Part shown: in pieces, positions 17,452 through 25,483 of the stretch
How positions within the stretch are numbered: the stretch's first letter is position 1
How the letters are laid out: every line of letters begins with the position of its first letter
From: Chelativorans salis
GTDB lineage: Bacteria > Pseudomonadota > Alphaproteobacteria > Rhizobiales > Rhizobiaceae
Reading direction: 5' to 3'
NCBI RefSeq assembly: GCF_025336525.1
Contig: NZ_JAOCZP010000010.1
Location: forward strand, 1-64,000
DNA length: 64,000 nucleotides
The notes under the pieces: generated by a model
Told to the model about the DNA's origin: nothing
Databases searched by the model: none
What the model saw: the letters and a program-made list of their open reading frames with translations, nothing else
Translations under genes and position numbers: made by a program

Positions 17452-17856
17452 CGTTTCCTCCCGGTTCCCCGCCGCTGGAAACTTAACTCGCGGAGGGCTG
17501 GAGGCGGTAATCAAAATGGCGTGTGGCGGGCCCGATTATGCTTTTGCGGTGCCGCGCAATTCCCAGAGCGCCGTTCTCAGCCTACGGCAATCCCGTTCGC
17601 GGATAATGGTTGTCTCATCAGCGGCCTCCGCGAGTCACTTGACGGTATGGGAACAATGGTCGGAGTGCCGAGGTCTGGCTCGCCAGATCATGCCTGCTTC
17701 CATTCTCTCCAGATCCGTCTTTGCCCCGCGGGCTCCCAAGGGGCTTTTGCGTTTCATTCAGCTGCACATGAGCCAATTCCTCGCTTGGCTCGCGCGGTTT
17801 CGGTCGCTGTCAACGCGACCACTGCAATCCCGTGGCCCAAAAGCCCGCTTCCTCTG
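17452..17856. other. Region without a recognisable gene
   Basis: About 400 bases lie between two leftward genes. Open frames on the plus strand lack ribosome sites and look like antisense to nothing in particular. The part next to 17451 should contain the promoter of the lectin-like gene. I see no clear signal. Confidence 0.45.
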
Positions 17857-18057
17857 CTACCCGACTTCACGAGACCAGTCGTCAACCTGACGCTCGGCCT
17901 CTTCCTTTGCGATGCCATAGCGTTCCTGAATCCGGCCGACAAGCTGGTCGCGATTACCTTCAGCCCGGTCGAGGTCGTCGTCGGTGAGGTTGCCCCACTG
18001 CTCTTTCGCCTTACCTTTTAACTGCGTCCACTGGCCCTTGATCTGGTCCCAATTCAT
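17857..18057 (-). CDS. CsbD-family stress protein
   Basis: This is a 66-residue protein matching the CsbD family over its full length: MNWDQIKGQWTQLKGKAKEQ, WGNLTDDDLDRAEGNRDQL and a helical end with ERYGIAKEEAERQVDDW. CsbD proteins form small helical bundles and accumulate under general stress; their molecular role is not known. AGGAGA precedes the start. It is divergent from a decayed endonuclease-like gene, with about 45 bases between the two starts. Confidence 0.95.
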   Translation of the reverse strand: MNWDQIKGQWTQLKGKAKEQWGNLTDDDLDRAEGNRDQLVGRIQERYGIAKEEAERQVDDWSREVG

Positions 18058-18103
18058 CTCCTTCTCCTTTCGCTGGGTGAACTAGAACGAACATAGGCGG
18101 CCG

Positions 18104-19206
18104 ATGTTCCGAACGCGTGAAATAGCAGGACGGGCCGGAGGAACAGCCGGCTTTGTACGTGTCGTAGTGGTTTCTGTTGGGGGCGCTGCCACCGCGGTGA
18201 CGGCGTTGCCCCTTATCCCAAACAATGAATGGTGGATCAGGATCTGGGATTTCCCACGAATTCAGGTAGCGGTCGTACTGCTGCTGGTTCTGGTTACGGC
18301 ACCATTCGTGATGCCCCTTCAGCGCCGTGGAAGTGCTGCCTTTATGGGTCTGGTGGTGCTGGCGATTGGATGGCAAGCCTACAAGATCGCCCCCTATACG
18401 CCGTTTCATCAAACCGAGGCAGAGGCTGCCCGACTATGCAAGATGGACTCGCGCCTTCGGCTGCTGGTTATCAACGTTGTGGCGAGGAACAAGGACGGGG
18501 CGCCCATTCTCGCGATAAGCAAGCGGGCTGGACCTGACCTCCTCCTTCTGGTCGAGACCGATCGCTGGTGGGACCGCCGCCTCGAACCGCTCAAGTCATC
18601 TTATCCCCACGTGATCAGTCACCCCCAGGACAACGGGTACGGCCTCCACCTGTTTTCCCGTTTTGAGCTCGTCGAGCCGAATGTGCGCTTGCTCATCGAG
18701 GACGACGTCCCCTCGATCAAGGCGGGTGTGCGCCTCCCCTCCGGGGCCTTGATCGACTTCTATGGCCTGCATCCCAAACCCCCGCCCATCCAGGACACCG
18801 CAGAGCGTGAAGCAGAGCTTCTGATCGTAGGACGGGAAGTGAGGGAGCTGCGCCCGCCATTGTCGCCGGCGACTTGAACGATGTCGCCTGGTCGCGGACC
18901 AACCGCCTGTTTCAGGAGATCAGTGGCCTTCTGGATCCGCGGATTGGTCGCGGGCCATATGCGACCTTCATGCCAATTGGCCGCTGTTGCGATGGCCGCT
19001 CGACCATGTCTTCTTCGAGCACTCTTTTCGCCTCCTCGAGATTGCGGTCCTGCAGGACGTCGGCTCGGACCACTTCCCTTTTTTCGTTTCGCTTTGCCAC
19101 GTTCCCCGGGGAGGCAAACGTTGGTGTGCAGCCGGATACCGGGCTTTTAGAGATGAAAGCCGCGGAAGAGGCGATCGAGGACGGGCGCGAAGAAGCCGGT
19201 GAGTAA
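18104..19206 (+). pseudogene. Membrane-linked endonuclease/exonuclease/phosphatase-family gene, frameshifted
   Basis: The N-terminus (MFRTREIAGRAGGTAGFVRV and three hydrophobic stretches) is followed by the EEP fold. Visible pieces are [50 protein letters not shown] and [13 protein letters not shown]. These include the Glu, Asp-Asn and Asp-His active-site motifs of the DNase I superfamily. They lie in three frames. Shifts occur near 18850, near 18975 (TTCATGCC lacks one C) and near 19104 (in CCCCGGGG, one base extra). Joined, they give one normal-length protein ending [11 protein letters not shown] at 19206. Either the gene is dead or the sequence carries several homopolymer-type errors. Confidence 0.8.
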
Positions 19207-19247
19207 TGGCAGCTCGAGCCGCGGGCGCGTGCATGGGAGAGTACGTC

Positions 19248-19615
19248 ATGACGGACGACGCGATGGCGAAACGGCACATGCCGAAGATGGGCGCCTTGAT
19301 AAGGGCGAGCCTTGTGGTAGGCGGCGTTATCGTCGGGGCGCTCCTGTTGTGGCACTCTCGAATGTGCTGCTGCTGTTTTTCGGAGCCGTCGTGATGGCGG
19401 TCATTCTCCGCAGCGGGGCCAAGGCGCTTGAAGACCATACTCCGCTTAAGGCTCCCTGGTCGCTCGTCCTCTCCATTCTGGCGATAGCGGTGCTGATGGC
19501 CGGCTTCTTTTTCTGCTTGGCGCCCAGATCGCAAGCGAAGCCTCCAGTCTCGTGCAGCGGTTATGCTCTCGGGCGACACAGCTTACGAGCCCGCGGATGG
19601 ATCGTCGCTTTCATG
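19248..19615 (+). pseudogene. AI-2E/PerM-family transporter, N-terminal relic
   Basis: An ATG at 19248 begins MTDDAMAKRHMPKMGALIRA, then SLVVGGVIVGALLLWH. A one-base shift near 19358 leads to LSNVLLLFFGAVVMAVILR, then SGAKALEDHTPLKAPWSLVL and LMAGFFF, and another shift to LGAQIASEASSLVQRL. This is the first part of AI-2E family permeases (RAxARxLxxxTPL then GAQI), with the remaining two thirds missing. Sequence from 19615 to 19790 shows no recognisable gene. The function is lost. Confidence 0.65.
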
Positions 19616-19815
19616 AGATTGCTCCGGCGGCTTCGAGAATCTGCGCTTCATCTTCGCGCTGCGTCCGACCATGAATTTGGCATTGTCCAACGCCCTCAAC
19701 GCGCGGCGGTGTTGTTCATGGCAAACGAGATCGGCGACCTCGGGCTCCTGCGCGGCATTCTCGAATTGGCACGCTCATACGAGCGGTAGGTCGCGTCCTC
19801 ATCTTGAGAGGAACA

Positions 19816-19838
19816 GCGGCCGACATTTTGCCGGCCGC
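19816..19838 (-). terminator. Hairpin downstream of dctP
   Basis: GCGGCCG at 19816-19822 and CGGCCGC at 19832-19838 form a stem with a 9-base loop, 14 bases past the stop of the leftward TRAP operon. There is no T tract, so it may stabilise the 3' end or act with Rho. Confidence 0.55.
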
Positions 19839-19852
19839 CAAGCTCAAAGGCC

Positions 19853-20935
19853 TCAGCCGATATATTTCTCCCGCTGAGCGTATAGCGGCACATCGTAAAG
19901 CCGTTTGTATTCGGAGGCGCGCTTCACATAGCCGTAATAGCTATCCATCAGTTTGCTGACGAAGCCGCTGGTGCCGGCGACTTCGTCCATCACCTCGTGA
20001 GACGCCGTACGAAGTGCATCCCAGACATCGCCCGGCAGTGTGTCAATCGTCAGGCCCTCGACCTCCTTGAGCGCGTCGAGGCCGTCCATGTTCATGTTTA
20101 GCGCGTCCGCCGACGAGCGGTTGGCCTCAGCCTCGGTAGCCGTAATCACGATCGTCTGCAGTTCCTCGGACAAGGCATTCCAGGCGTCGAGATTGATGCC
20201 GAATTCGATCCCGCCGTAAACATCGGCGAAGGACGGCGCATACATGTGCGACATGATCTTTTGGAAGCCGAAAGCCTGATCGAACGAAGGGCCGACCCAT
20301 TCCGCTCCGTCCAAGGCACCCGATTGCAGCGCCGGGAAAATCTCGCCGGGTGGTGTCGAGACGGCGTTCATGCCGATCTTGTTCAGAACGCTGGCGCCGA
20401 AACCTGTGATCCGGAAGTTGAGGCCCCGCAGATCGTCCAGGGAATTGATGGGCTTCTTGAACCAGCCGAAGGTCTGTACGCCCGAGCCGCCGCCAATGAA
20501 GACCTGCAGGCCGCGCGGGTTCGTGAACTCGTCGAGCAGTTCCTGCCCGCCGCCATAGTACATCCAGGCGTGCATTTCATCGAAAGTGAGCCCGAAGGGC
20601 GCCGAAAAGAAGAATGCATGCGAGATGTCACGGCCCGAGAACCAGGAGCCCGATCCGTGATAGGCTTGCGCAGTGCCGTTCTCGACCGCTTCTTGCGTAC
20701 CGAAGGGCGGAACTAACTCGCCGGCCGCAAAGACGCTGATGTCGATTTCACCACCCGACATTCTGGTGATCCTGTCGGCCCAGCGCTGTGCCGAAACGCC
20801 CGGGCCGGGAAGATTCGCGGGCAAGGAAGTCACCAGCTTCCATTCGTGCTTGGCTTGGGCGCGGCCGATTGCCGGTGCGGCGAGGGCCGCCGGGGCGGCT
20901 ATTGCGCTTGTTGTCAGAAATTTGCGTCTGTTCAT
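19853..20935 (-). CDS. dctP: TRAP transporter, substrate-binding protein
   Basis: This is a 360-residue periplasmic binding protein of the DctP family (the alpha-keto-acid-like subgroup). It starts with a twin-arginine-like leader MNRRKFLTTSAIAAPAALAA, so export may use Tat. The carboxylate-binding arginine lies in DLRGLNFRITGFGASVL. Other family blocks are LPGPGVSAQRWADRI and GEIFPALQSGALDGAEWVGP. It delivers an organic acid or similar anion to the DctQM membrane pair encoded just upstream in the same operon. The ligand is unknown; the neighbouring gamma-glutamyltransferase-like gene suggests a gamma-glutamyl or amino-acid-like acid. Confidence 0.92.
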   Translation of the reverse strand: MNRRKFLTTSAIAAPAALAAPAIGRAQAKHEWKLVTSLPANLPGPGVSAQRWADRITRMSGGEIDISVFAAGELVPPFGTQEAVENGTAQAYHGSGSWFSGRDISHAFFFSAPFGLTFDEMHAWMYYGGGQELLDEFTNPRGLQVFIGGGSGVQTFGWFKKPINSLDDLRGLNFRITGFGASVLNKIGMNAVSTPPGEIFPALQSGALDGAEWVGPSFDQAFGFQKIMSHMYAPSFADVYGGIEFGINLDAWNALSEELQTIVITATEAEANRSSADALNMNMDGLDALKEVEGLTIDTLPGDVWDALRTASHEVMDEVAGTSGFVSKLMDSYYGYVKRASEYKRLYDVPLYAQREKYIG

Positions 20936-20962
20936 CGTTCTCCTCCCATTTTGCCTACGCGT

Positions 20963-22519
20963 TCAGTTGAAGATGACGTTTGGAAGCCAGGTCGCGAGTT
21001 CCGGGAGTGCAGCGACCAGCGCTAAGGCGAAAAGCTGCAGCAGGATGAAGGGTATGACCGAGGCATAGACATCCCGCGTCGTAAGGGACGCCGGCGCCAC
21101 GGAGCGGAAATAAAAGAGCGCGTAGCCGAATGGCGGCGTCAAGAAGCTCATCTGTAGGTTCATGCTGATCAGAATGGCGAACCACACCGGGTCCACCCCA
21201 GCAGCCATCAGCGGAGGGCCCGCGACCGGGACGACGATGAAGATGATCTCGATATACTCGATGAGAAAGCCGAGGAGGAAGATCACCAGCATGACGGCAA
21301 ACAGCGCCGTCATCGTGCCACCCGGAAGGTTGGTGAGGAAGTCGCTCACCATCTCGTCGCCGCCAAGCCCGCGAAAGACCAGAGAAAGCATCGTCGCACC
21401 CAGCACGATCAAGGTCAGCATTGACACCATCGTGGCCGTGCCGCGCGCCACATCGAGCAGCGCTCCCAGTCGCAGCTCCTGCCAGGTTGCCAAGGCGACG
21501 CCAGAAAGCAGAACGGCGAGCGAGAGCACCCCGGTCGCCATCAGGAAAGAAGATGCATTGGCGCCACCGAAGGATCTCACAAGGACAAGCAGGAAGGCGG
21601 CCGGCAGCACAGCACCGATGATACTTCGCCGCCAGATCGGCATTTCCTGGCGCTCCATGGCGACCATGACGAGCGCGCCGGCAGCGCCGAGCCCGGCACT
21701 TTCGGTCGGCGTGGCTATGCCGCCGAGGATCGAGCCAAGCACGAGCAGGATCAACGCGAGCGGAAGCACCAGCGCCGTCACGAGCTCACCCGTATCGATC
21801 TTGTCCCCGCTTTTCCCGCCGGAATAGCGGATCGGCGGGCAGGTTTCCGGGCGGAGGATCGACACCGCAAAGGTGTAAAGAAGATAGAGGCCGACAAGCA
21901 CCAGACCTGGCAGCAGCGCCCCGGCAAAAAGATCGCCGACCGATACTGGCTCGGGGGCGAAATCGCCCGCTGCGCGGCGACCGGATTGGTAAGCGGCGGA
22001 GACCTGGTCCGCGAGGAGGATCAGCAGGATCGACGGCGGGATAATTTGCCCAAGGGAACCGGACGCGCAGATCACGCCCGAGGAAAGGCGCGGCGAGTAG
22101 TTGGCGCTGAGCATCGCGGGAAGCGCGATCAGCCCCAGCATGAAAATCGTCGCGCCGATTACGCCGGTTGAGGCGGCAAGCAGCGCACCGACGACGATGA
22201 CGGCATACGCCATCCCGCCCCTGCGCTCTCCGAAAAGCGCCCCCGCCATCAGCATCATGCGCTTGGCGATATTGGCCTTTTCGAGAAGACTTCCCATGAG
22301 CACGAAGAGTGGCACGGCGACAAAGACAGGATTTGTCAGCAGGCCGAAGGCACGCGATGGAAATGCGCTGACGAACGCCAGGTCGAAAACTCCGATGATC
22401 GTCCCCAGCGCCGCCACCAGAAACGGCGCCCCCAGAAGCACTAAGCTGACCGGTACTCCGCTCAGGATTCCGCCGAAGAGGAGCACACCCAGCAGGATGA
22501 GCAGGAGTTCATGGCTCAT
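20963..22519 (-). CDS. dctM: TRAP transporter, large permease
   Basis: This is a 518-residue inner-membrane protein with about 12-14 hydrophobic segments, the sodium-driven large subunit of a TRAP system. Family blocks include GVPVSLVLLGAPFLVAALG, FVLMGSLLEKANIAKRM, GVIGATIFMLGLIALPAML and FLTPPFGYALFYFRSVAP. Its start overlaps the end of dctQ by 11 bases, and dctP follows after 27 bases, so all three are co-translated from one mRNA. Confidence 0.93.
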   Translation of the reverse strand: MSHELLLILLGVLLFGGILSGVPVSLVLLGAPFLVAALGTIIGVFDLAFVSAFPSRAFGLLTNPVFVAVPLFVLMGSLLEKANIAKRMMLMAGALFGERRGGMAYAVIVVGALLAASTGVIGATIFMLGLIALPAMLSANYSPRLSSGVICASGSLGQIIPPSILLILLADQVSAAYQSGRRAAGDFAPEPVSVGDLFAGALLPGLVLVGLYLLYTFAVSILRPETCPPIRYSGGKSGDKIDTGELVTALVLPLALILLVLGSILGGIATPTESAGLGAAGALVMVAMERQEMPIWRRSIIGAVLPAAFLLVLVRSFGGANASSFLMATGVLSLAVLLSGVALATWQELRLGALLDVARGTATMVSMLTLIVLGATMLSLVFRGLGGDEMVSDFLTNLPGGTMTALFAVMLVIFLLGFLIEYIEIIFIVVPVAGPPLMAAGVDPVWFAILISMNLQMSFLTPPFGYALFYFRSVAPASLTTRDVYASVIPFILLQLFALALVAALPELATWLPNVIFN

Positions 22520-23009
22520 CGTGCTCCTCCGTGGCGTACGGCACCCGCCGCAACGCCATGACGAACGCGGCGACGGCGAGCGCGAAGAAGACCAGGCTCA
22601 ACACGGATTTCAGAAGGAAATAGCCGGGTAGTCCGCCATAGGTGGGAGAGGTTTCCAGCACCCGCCAAGACCTCAGCGTGATCGGCAGCGAGGCCCAGCA
22701 GGCATACGCCATAGACGGGAAAAGCAGCACCAGCAGCGCAATCCGGTCGACAAGGCGCCGCCTCTCGTCAGGCCAGCGAGAATAAAAGACATCGACTCGC
22801 ACGCTGACATTGCGGATCAGCACGAACAGCGCAGGCAGCAAAGCCGAAAAGAGAAAGCAATAGACAAGGAGGTCGAGTGCCCAGGGCCACCCGAGCGAGA
22901 AGACGTAGCGCAGGGCAACGACGACAACCTGCGCGAACATGAGGAGGAGAACGACGCTCCCGGCGACCGTCCTCATGGTTTCCGCCACGCTCGCGATCAG
23001 CGTCTTCAT
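22509..23009 (-). CDS. dctQ: TRAP transporter, small permease
   Basis: This is a 166-residue protein with four membrane segments and the DctQ features VVVVALRYVFSLGWPWALDL, VSVRVDVFYSRWPDERRR and SPTYGGLPGYFLLKSVL. It forms the scaffold for DctM. It starts 12 bases after the stop of the gamma-glutamyltransferase-like gene, which ties the enzyme to the transporter. Confidence 0.92.
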   Translation of the reverse strand: MKTLIASVAETMRTVAGSVVLLLMFAQVVVVALRYVFSLGWPWALDLLVYCFLFSALLPALFVLIRNVSVRVDVFYSRWPDERRRLVDRIALLVLLFPSMAYACWASLPITLRSWRVLETSPTYGGLPGYFLLKSVLSLVFFALAVAAFVMALRRVPYATEEHDEP

Positions 23010-23021
23010 CCATCCATGCCC

Positions 23022-24611
23022 TCAGAACCCCAAAGCCGCGCCGTCCTTGCGGGGATCGCTGCCGCCTTCCAGTACATTTCGCGCAAGATCGATCCGGATC
23101 GCCTGCGCGCCCCCCATGCCGATGCGGGGGCAGGTTACCTCATGCCCCATTTCGGTAAGCTTGGAGGCGATCTCGTCGCCAAAGCCCTGTTCGAGCGACA
23201 GGGCTCCGGTGGCCGGGTCGAGGAAGCTGCGCGGGCTGTCGATGGCCTCCTGGATGTCCATCCCGAAATCGACGAGGTTCGACAGGAAGTGCGCATGCCC
23301 CGTCGCCTGATAAGGGCCGCCCATGACGCCGAACGGCATTGCGTAGGCGTCCTGCTTTTCAAGGAAGCCGGGGATGAGCGTGTGCAGCGGCCGCCGGCCG
23401 CCCTTGAGCTCGTTCACATGGCCGGCTTGCAAGGAAAATCCGGCGCCGCGGTTCTGAAAGCTGATGCCGAAGCGCCGCGAGGCCATGCCCGAGCCGAACG
23501 GCCAAAATGTCGAATAGATCAGGGAGACCGCGAGGCGGTCTTCGTCCACCACGCAGATAAAGACCGTGTCGCGGTGAACGGCCTCCGCCCGTCGGTTGAT
23601 ATCCGGGCTGACGCGCCGGGGATCAATGAGCGCGGCCAGCGCATCGGCTGTTTCGTCGCTCAGCATATGTTCAATGTGTTCCGACGCGGCTTCCGGGTCG
23701 CCGATGAAGCGATTGCGCGCGCCATAGGCCAGCCTTGTCGCCTCCGCCTCGAGGTGAACCCGCTCCGCCCCGTTGGGGTCGAGCCTGGAGATGTCGAAGC
23801 GCTTGAGAATGTTGGCCAGAAGCAGCGCGGTTGCCCCCTGCCCGTTCGGCGGCAGTTCCACCAGATTGTGGCCGCGATAGTCCGTGAGAAGCGGCTCCGC
23901 CTCGGTGGCGGCGGTGGCGGCAAAATCCTCGGCCGTGTGGCGTCCCCCCGCCGCGCGCAGGGTGTCGAGTATGTCCTCCATGACCTCGCCCGCATAGAAC
24001 GCATCGCGGCCATGGCGGGCAATCAGCCGCAATGCCTCGGCCTGCGCCGGCGAGGCAAAGATGTTGCCCGCCGCATAGGGTTCGCCTTGCTTGAGATAGT
24101 GGTCGCGCCCTGAGCCCTGGAGACGTGGTCCGAACTCCGCCCAGTCGAGCGCGGAGCGATGGCACACCGGCACACCCGTCTCGGCATAGCGTATGGCGGG
24201 CTGAAGGACTGTGCCGAGATCGAGCCGGCCGTGCGTATGCACGAGCCTGTCGAACGCATCGATGGCGCCGGGTACGGTGACAGAATGAACGGAATCGACC
24301 GGCACCGCGCTCAGGCCCTCTTCACGCAGCATCGAGGCATCGAGCGCCATGGGCGCGCGCCCGGAGCCGTTGAGGCCGAAAATCGCTCCGGTCTTCGGGT
24401 CACGGACCATCGCAAACACATCTCCGCCGAGCCCGCACATCATGGGCTCGCAGAAACCCAGCACCACCGCGCCGGCCACGGCCGCATCCACGGCGTTTCC
24501 GCCCGCCTTCAGAATGTCGAGGGCCGTCATGGCTGCAAGCGGATGCGAGGTCGCGCACATCGCTCCCGTGGCAAAAGCGACCGATCGGCCTGGTCCGCTA
24601 TAGTGATGCAT
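23022..24611 (-). CDS. Gamma-glutamyltransferase-family protein
   Basis: This is a 529-residue member of the Ntn-hydrolase gamma-glutamyltransferase family. Blocks seen are SHPLAAMTALDILKAGGNAV, CGLGGDVFAMVRD and LPPNGQGATALLLANIL. The likely nucleophile/autocleavage Thr begins the small subunit in RDTVFICVVDEDRLAVSL, and PFGVMGGPYQATGHAHFL follows. No signal peptide is present (MHHYSGPGRSVAFATGAMCA), so it is probably cytoplasmic, like the YwrD-type homologues. It lies between a GntR regulator (one-base overlap) and a TRAP transporter. I infer that it splits or transfers a gamma-glutamyl group on the imported substrate; other amide hydrolysis is possible. Confidence 0.88.
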   Translation of the reverse strand: MHHYSGPGRSVAFATGAMCATSHPLAAMTALDILKAGGNAVDAAVAGAVVLGFCEPMMCGLGGDVFAMVRDPKTGAIFGLNGSGRAPMALDASMLREEGLSAVPVDSVHSVTVPGAIDAFDRLVHTHGRLDLGTVLQPAIRYAETGVPVCHRSALDWAEFGPRLQGSGRDHYLKQGEPYAAGNIFASPAQAEALRLIARHGRDAFYAGEVMEDILDTLRAAGGRHTAEDFAATAATEAEPLLTDYRGHNLVELPPNGQGATALLLANILKRFDISRLDPNGAERVHLEAEATRLAYGARNRFIGDPEAASEHIEHMLSDETADALAALIDPRRVSPDINRRAEAVHRDTVFICVVDEDRLAVSLIYSTFWPFGSGMASRRFGISFQNRGAGFSLQAGHVNELKGGRRPLHTLIPGFLEKQDAYAMPFGVMGGPYQATGHAHFLSNLVDFGMDIQEAIDSPRSFLDPATGALSLEQGFGDEIASKLTEMGHEVTCPRIGMGGAQAIRIDLARNVLEGGSDPRKDGAALGF

Positions 24612-25330
24612 CAGATAACCTCTTGCCAGGTCTTGCCTTGGGCCTGACCGGGAACGGCGAAGCCGCCGTGCACCGATGCAAGCGCGCTCCCCTCTTCCTC
24701 CAGGATGCCTTTGACGGTCAGAAAACTGCGGCCGATATGTTCAATCATGAGGCAATGCGCCGCCTCCGCATCCCTGTCCAGCACGGCCTGGACAATCTGC
24801 TCGTGCTGCCGGTGGGGAACGTGAAGCTGTGTCTCGAAATTTGGCAGCGTGTAGGGCGCCGAGCTGTAGAGTTCGACGCGCACCCGCATTTCGTTGGCGA
24901 CCGAGCACAAGGCGCCGTTGTGCGCTCCCGTATGCAGCAGCGCATGAATTTGAGCATCCAGATCGCGGCAGCGAAGGCGATCGCCCTCTTCGCTGGCCCT
25001 GCGAGAGTGATCGATGAGCGCCTTCAAGGCGATGCGCTCCGCCTGGGTCATCCGTTCGGCCGCATATCGCGCGCAGATCGCCTCGATTTCGCCCATGGCC
25101 TCGAAGGAACTCTCAAGCTCCGGCATGCTGAGCGCTCTGACACGCGCCGAGCGCCTCGGGCGCATCTCCACGAGCCCTGCCGCCCCGAGCTGCTGCAGCG
25201 CCTCGCGTATGGGAGTTCGTGAGACACCGAAACGTGAGGCGAGCGACTGCTCATCAAGACGCTGTCCGGGCTTCAGGTGGCCCGACAGGATCAGGTCGGC
25301 AATCTTGTTTTTCAGTCGGCTTCTCAGCAT
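24611..25330 (-). CDS. GntR-family regulator (FadR/FCD subfamily)
   Basis: This is a 239-residue regulator. An N-terminal winged helix (MLRSRLKNKIADLILSGHL, then LDEQSLASRFGVSRTPIREA and GLVEMRPRRSARVR) is followed by an all-helical FCD ligand domain with candidate metal ligands Asp and His (DLDAQIHALLHTGAHN, ending CLMIEHIGRSFL). Members of this group usually sense the transported or degraded acid and repress the adjoining operon. Its stop overlaps the start of the gamma-glutamyltransferase gene (TGATG). Two candidate operator boxes lie upstream. Confidence 0.92.
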   Translation of the reverse strand: MLRSRLKNKIADLILSGHLKPGQRLDEQSLASRFGVSRTPIREALQQLGAAGLVEMRPRRSARVRALSMPELESSFEAMGEIEAICARYAAERMTQAERIALKALIDHSRRASEEGDRLRCRDLDAQIHALLHTGAHNGALCSVANEMRVRVELYSSAPYTLPNFETQLHVPHRQHEQIVQAVLDRDAEAAHCLMIEHIGRSFLTVKGILEEEGSALASVHGGFAVPGQAQGKTWQEVI

Positions 25331-25370
25331 AGACCGCTTCCCACGCCTGGAAGCGTACCTTCACATCGTT

Positions 25371-25400
25371 TTGTACTCAAATCAATGGTCTTGTATGCAG
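25371..25400 (-). promoter_or_regulatory. Candidate GntR operator pair
   Basis: TTGTACTCAA at 25371-25380 and TTGTATGCAG at 25391-25400 are near-identical imperfect palindromes whose starts are exactly 20 bases apart, 41 bases and more before the gntR start. They resemble TTGTATnCAA sites of FadR/FCD regulators. Autoregulation of the gntR-ggt-dctQMP operon is inferred. Confidence 0.55.
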
Positions 25401-25483
25401 AATTTGTAAAGATGAACAATAACAGCTGTTTATGTAAGCCCGAATCACTCGTAACCGCACTCGATGGGGCGACAGCCGTCGCG

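Noticed and set aside
23022-24611. Missing catalytic Thr in the gamma-glutamyltransferase
   Set aside because: The spacing DTVFICVVD differs by one from the classical TTHYSVVD, but the YwrD-like homologues have the same form, so the Thr appears present.
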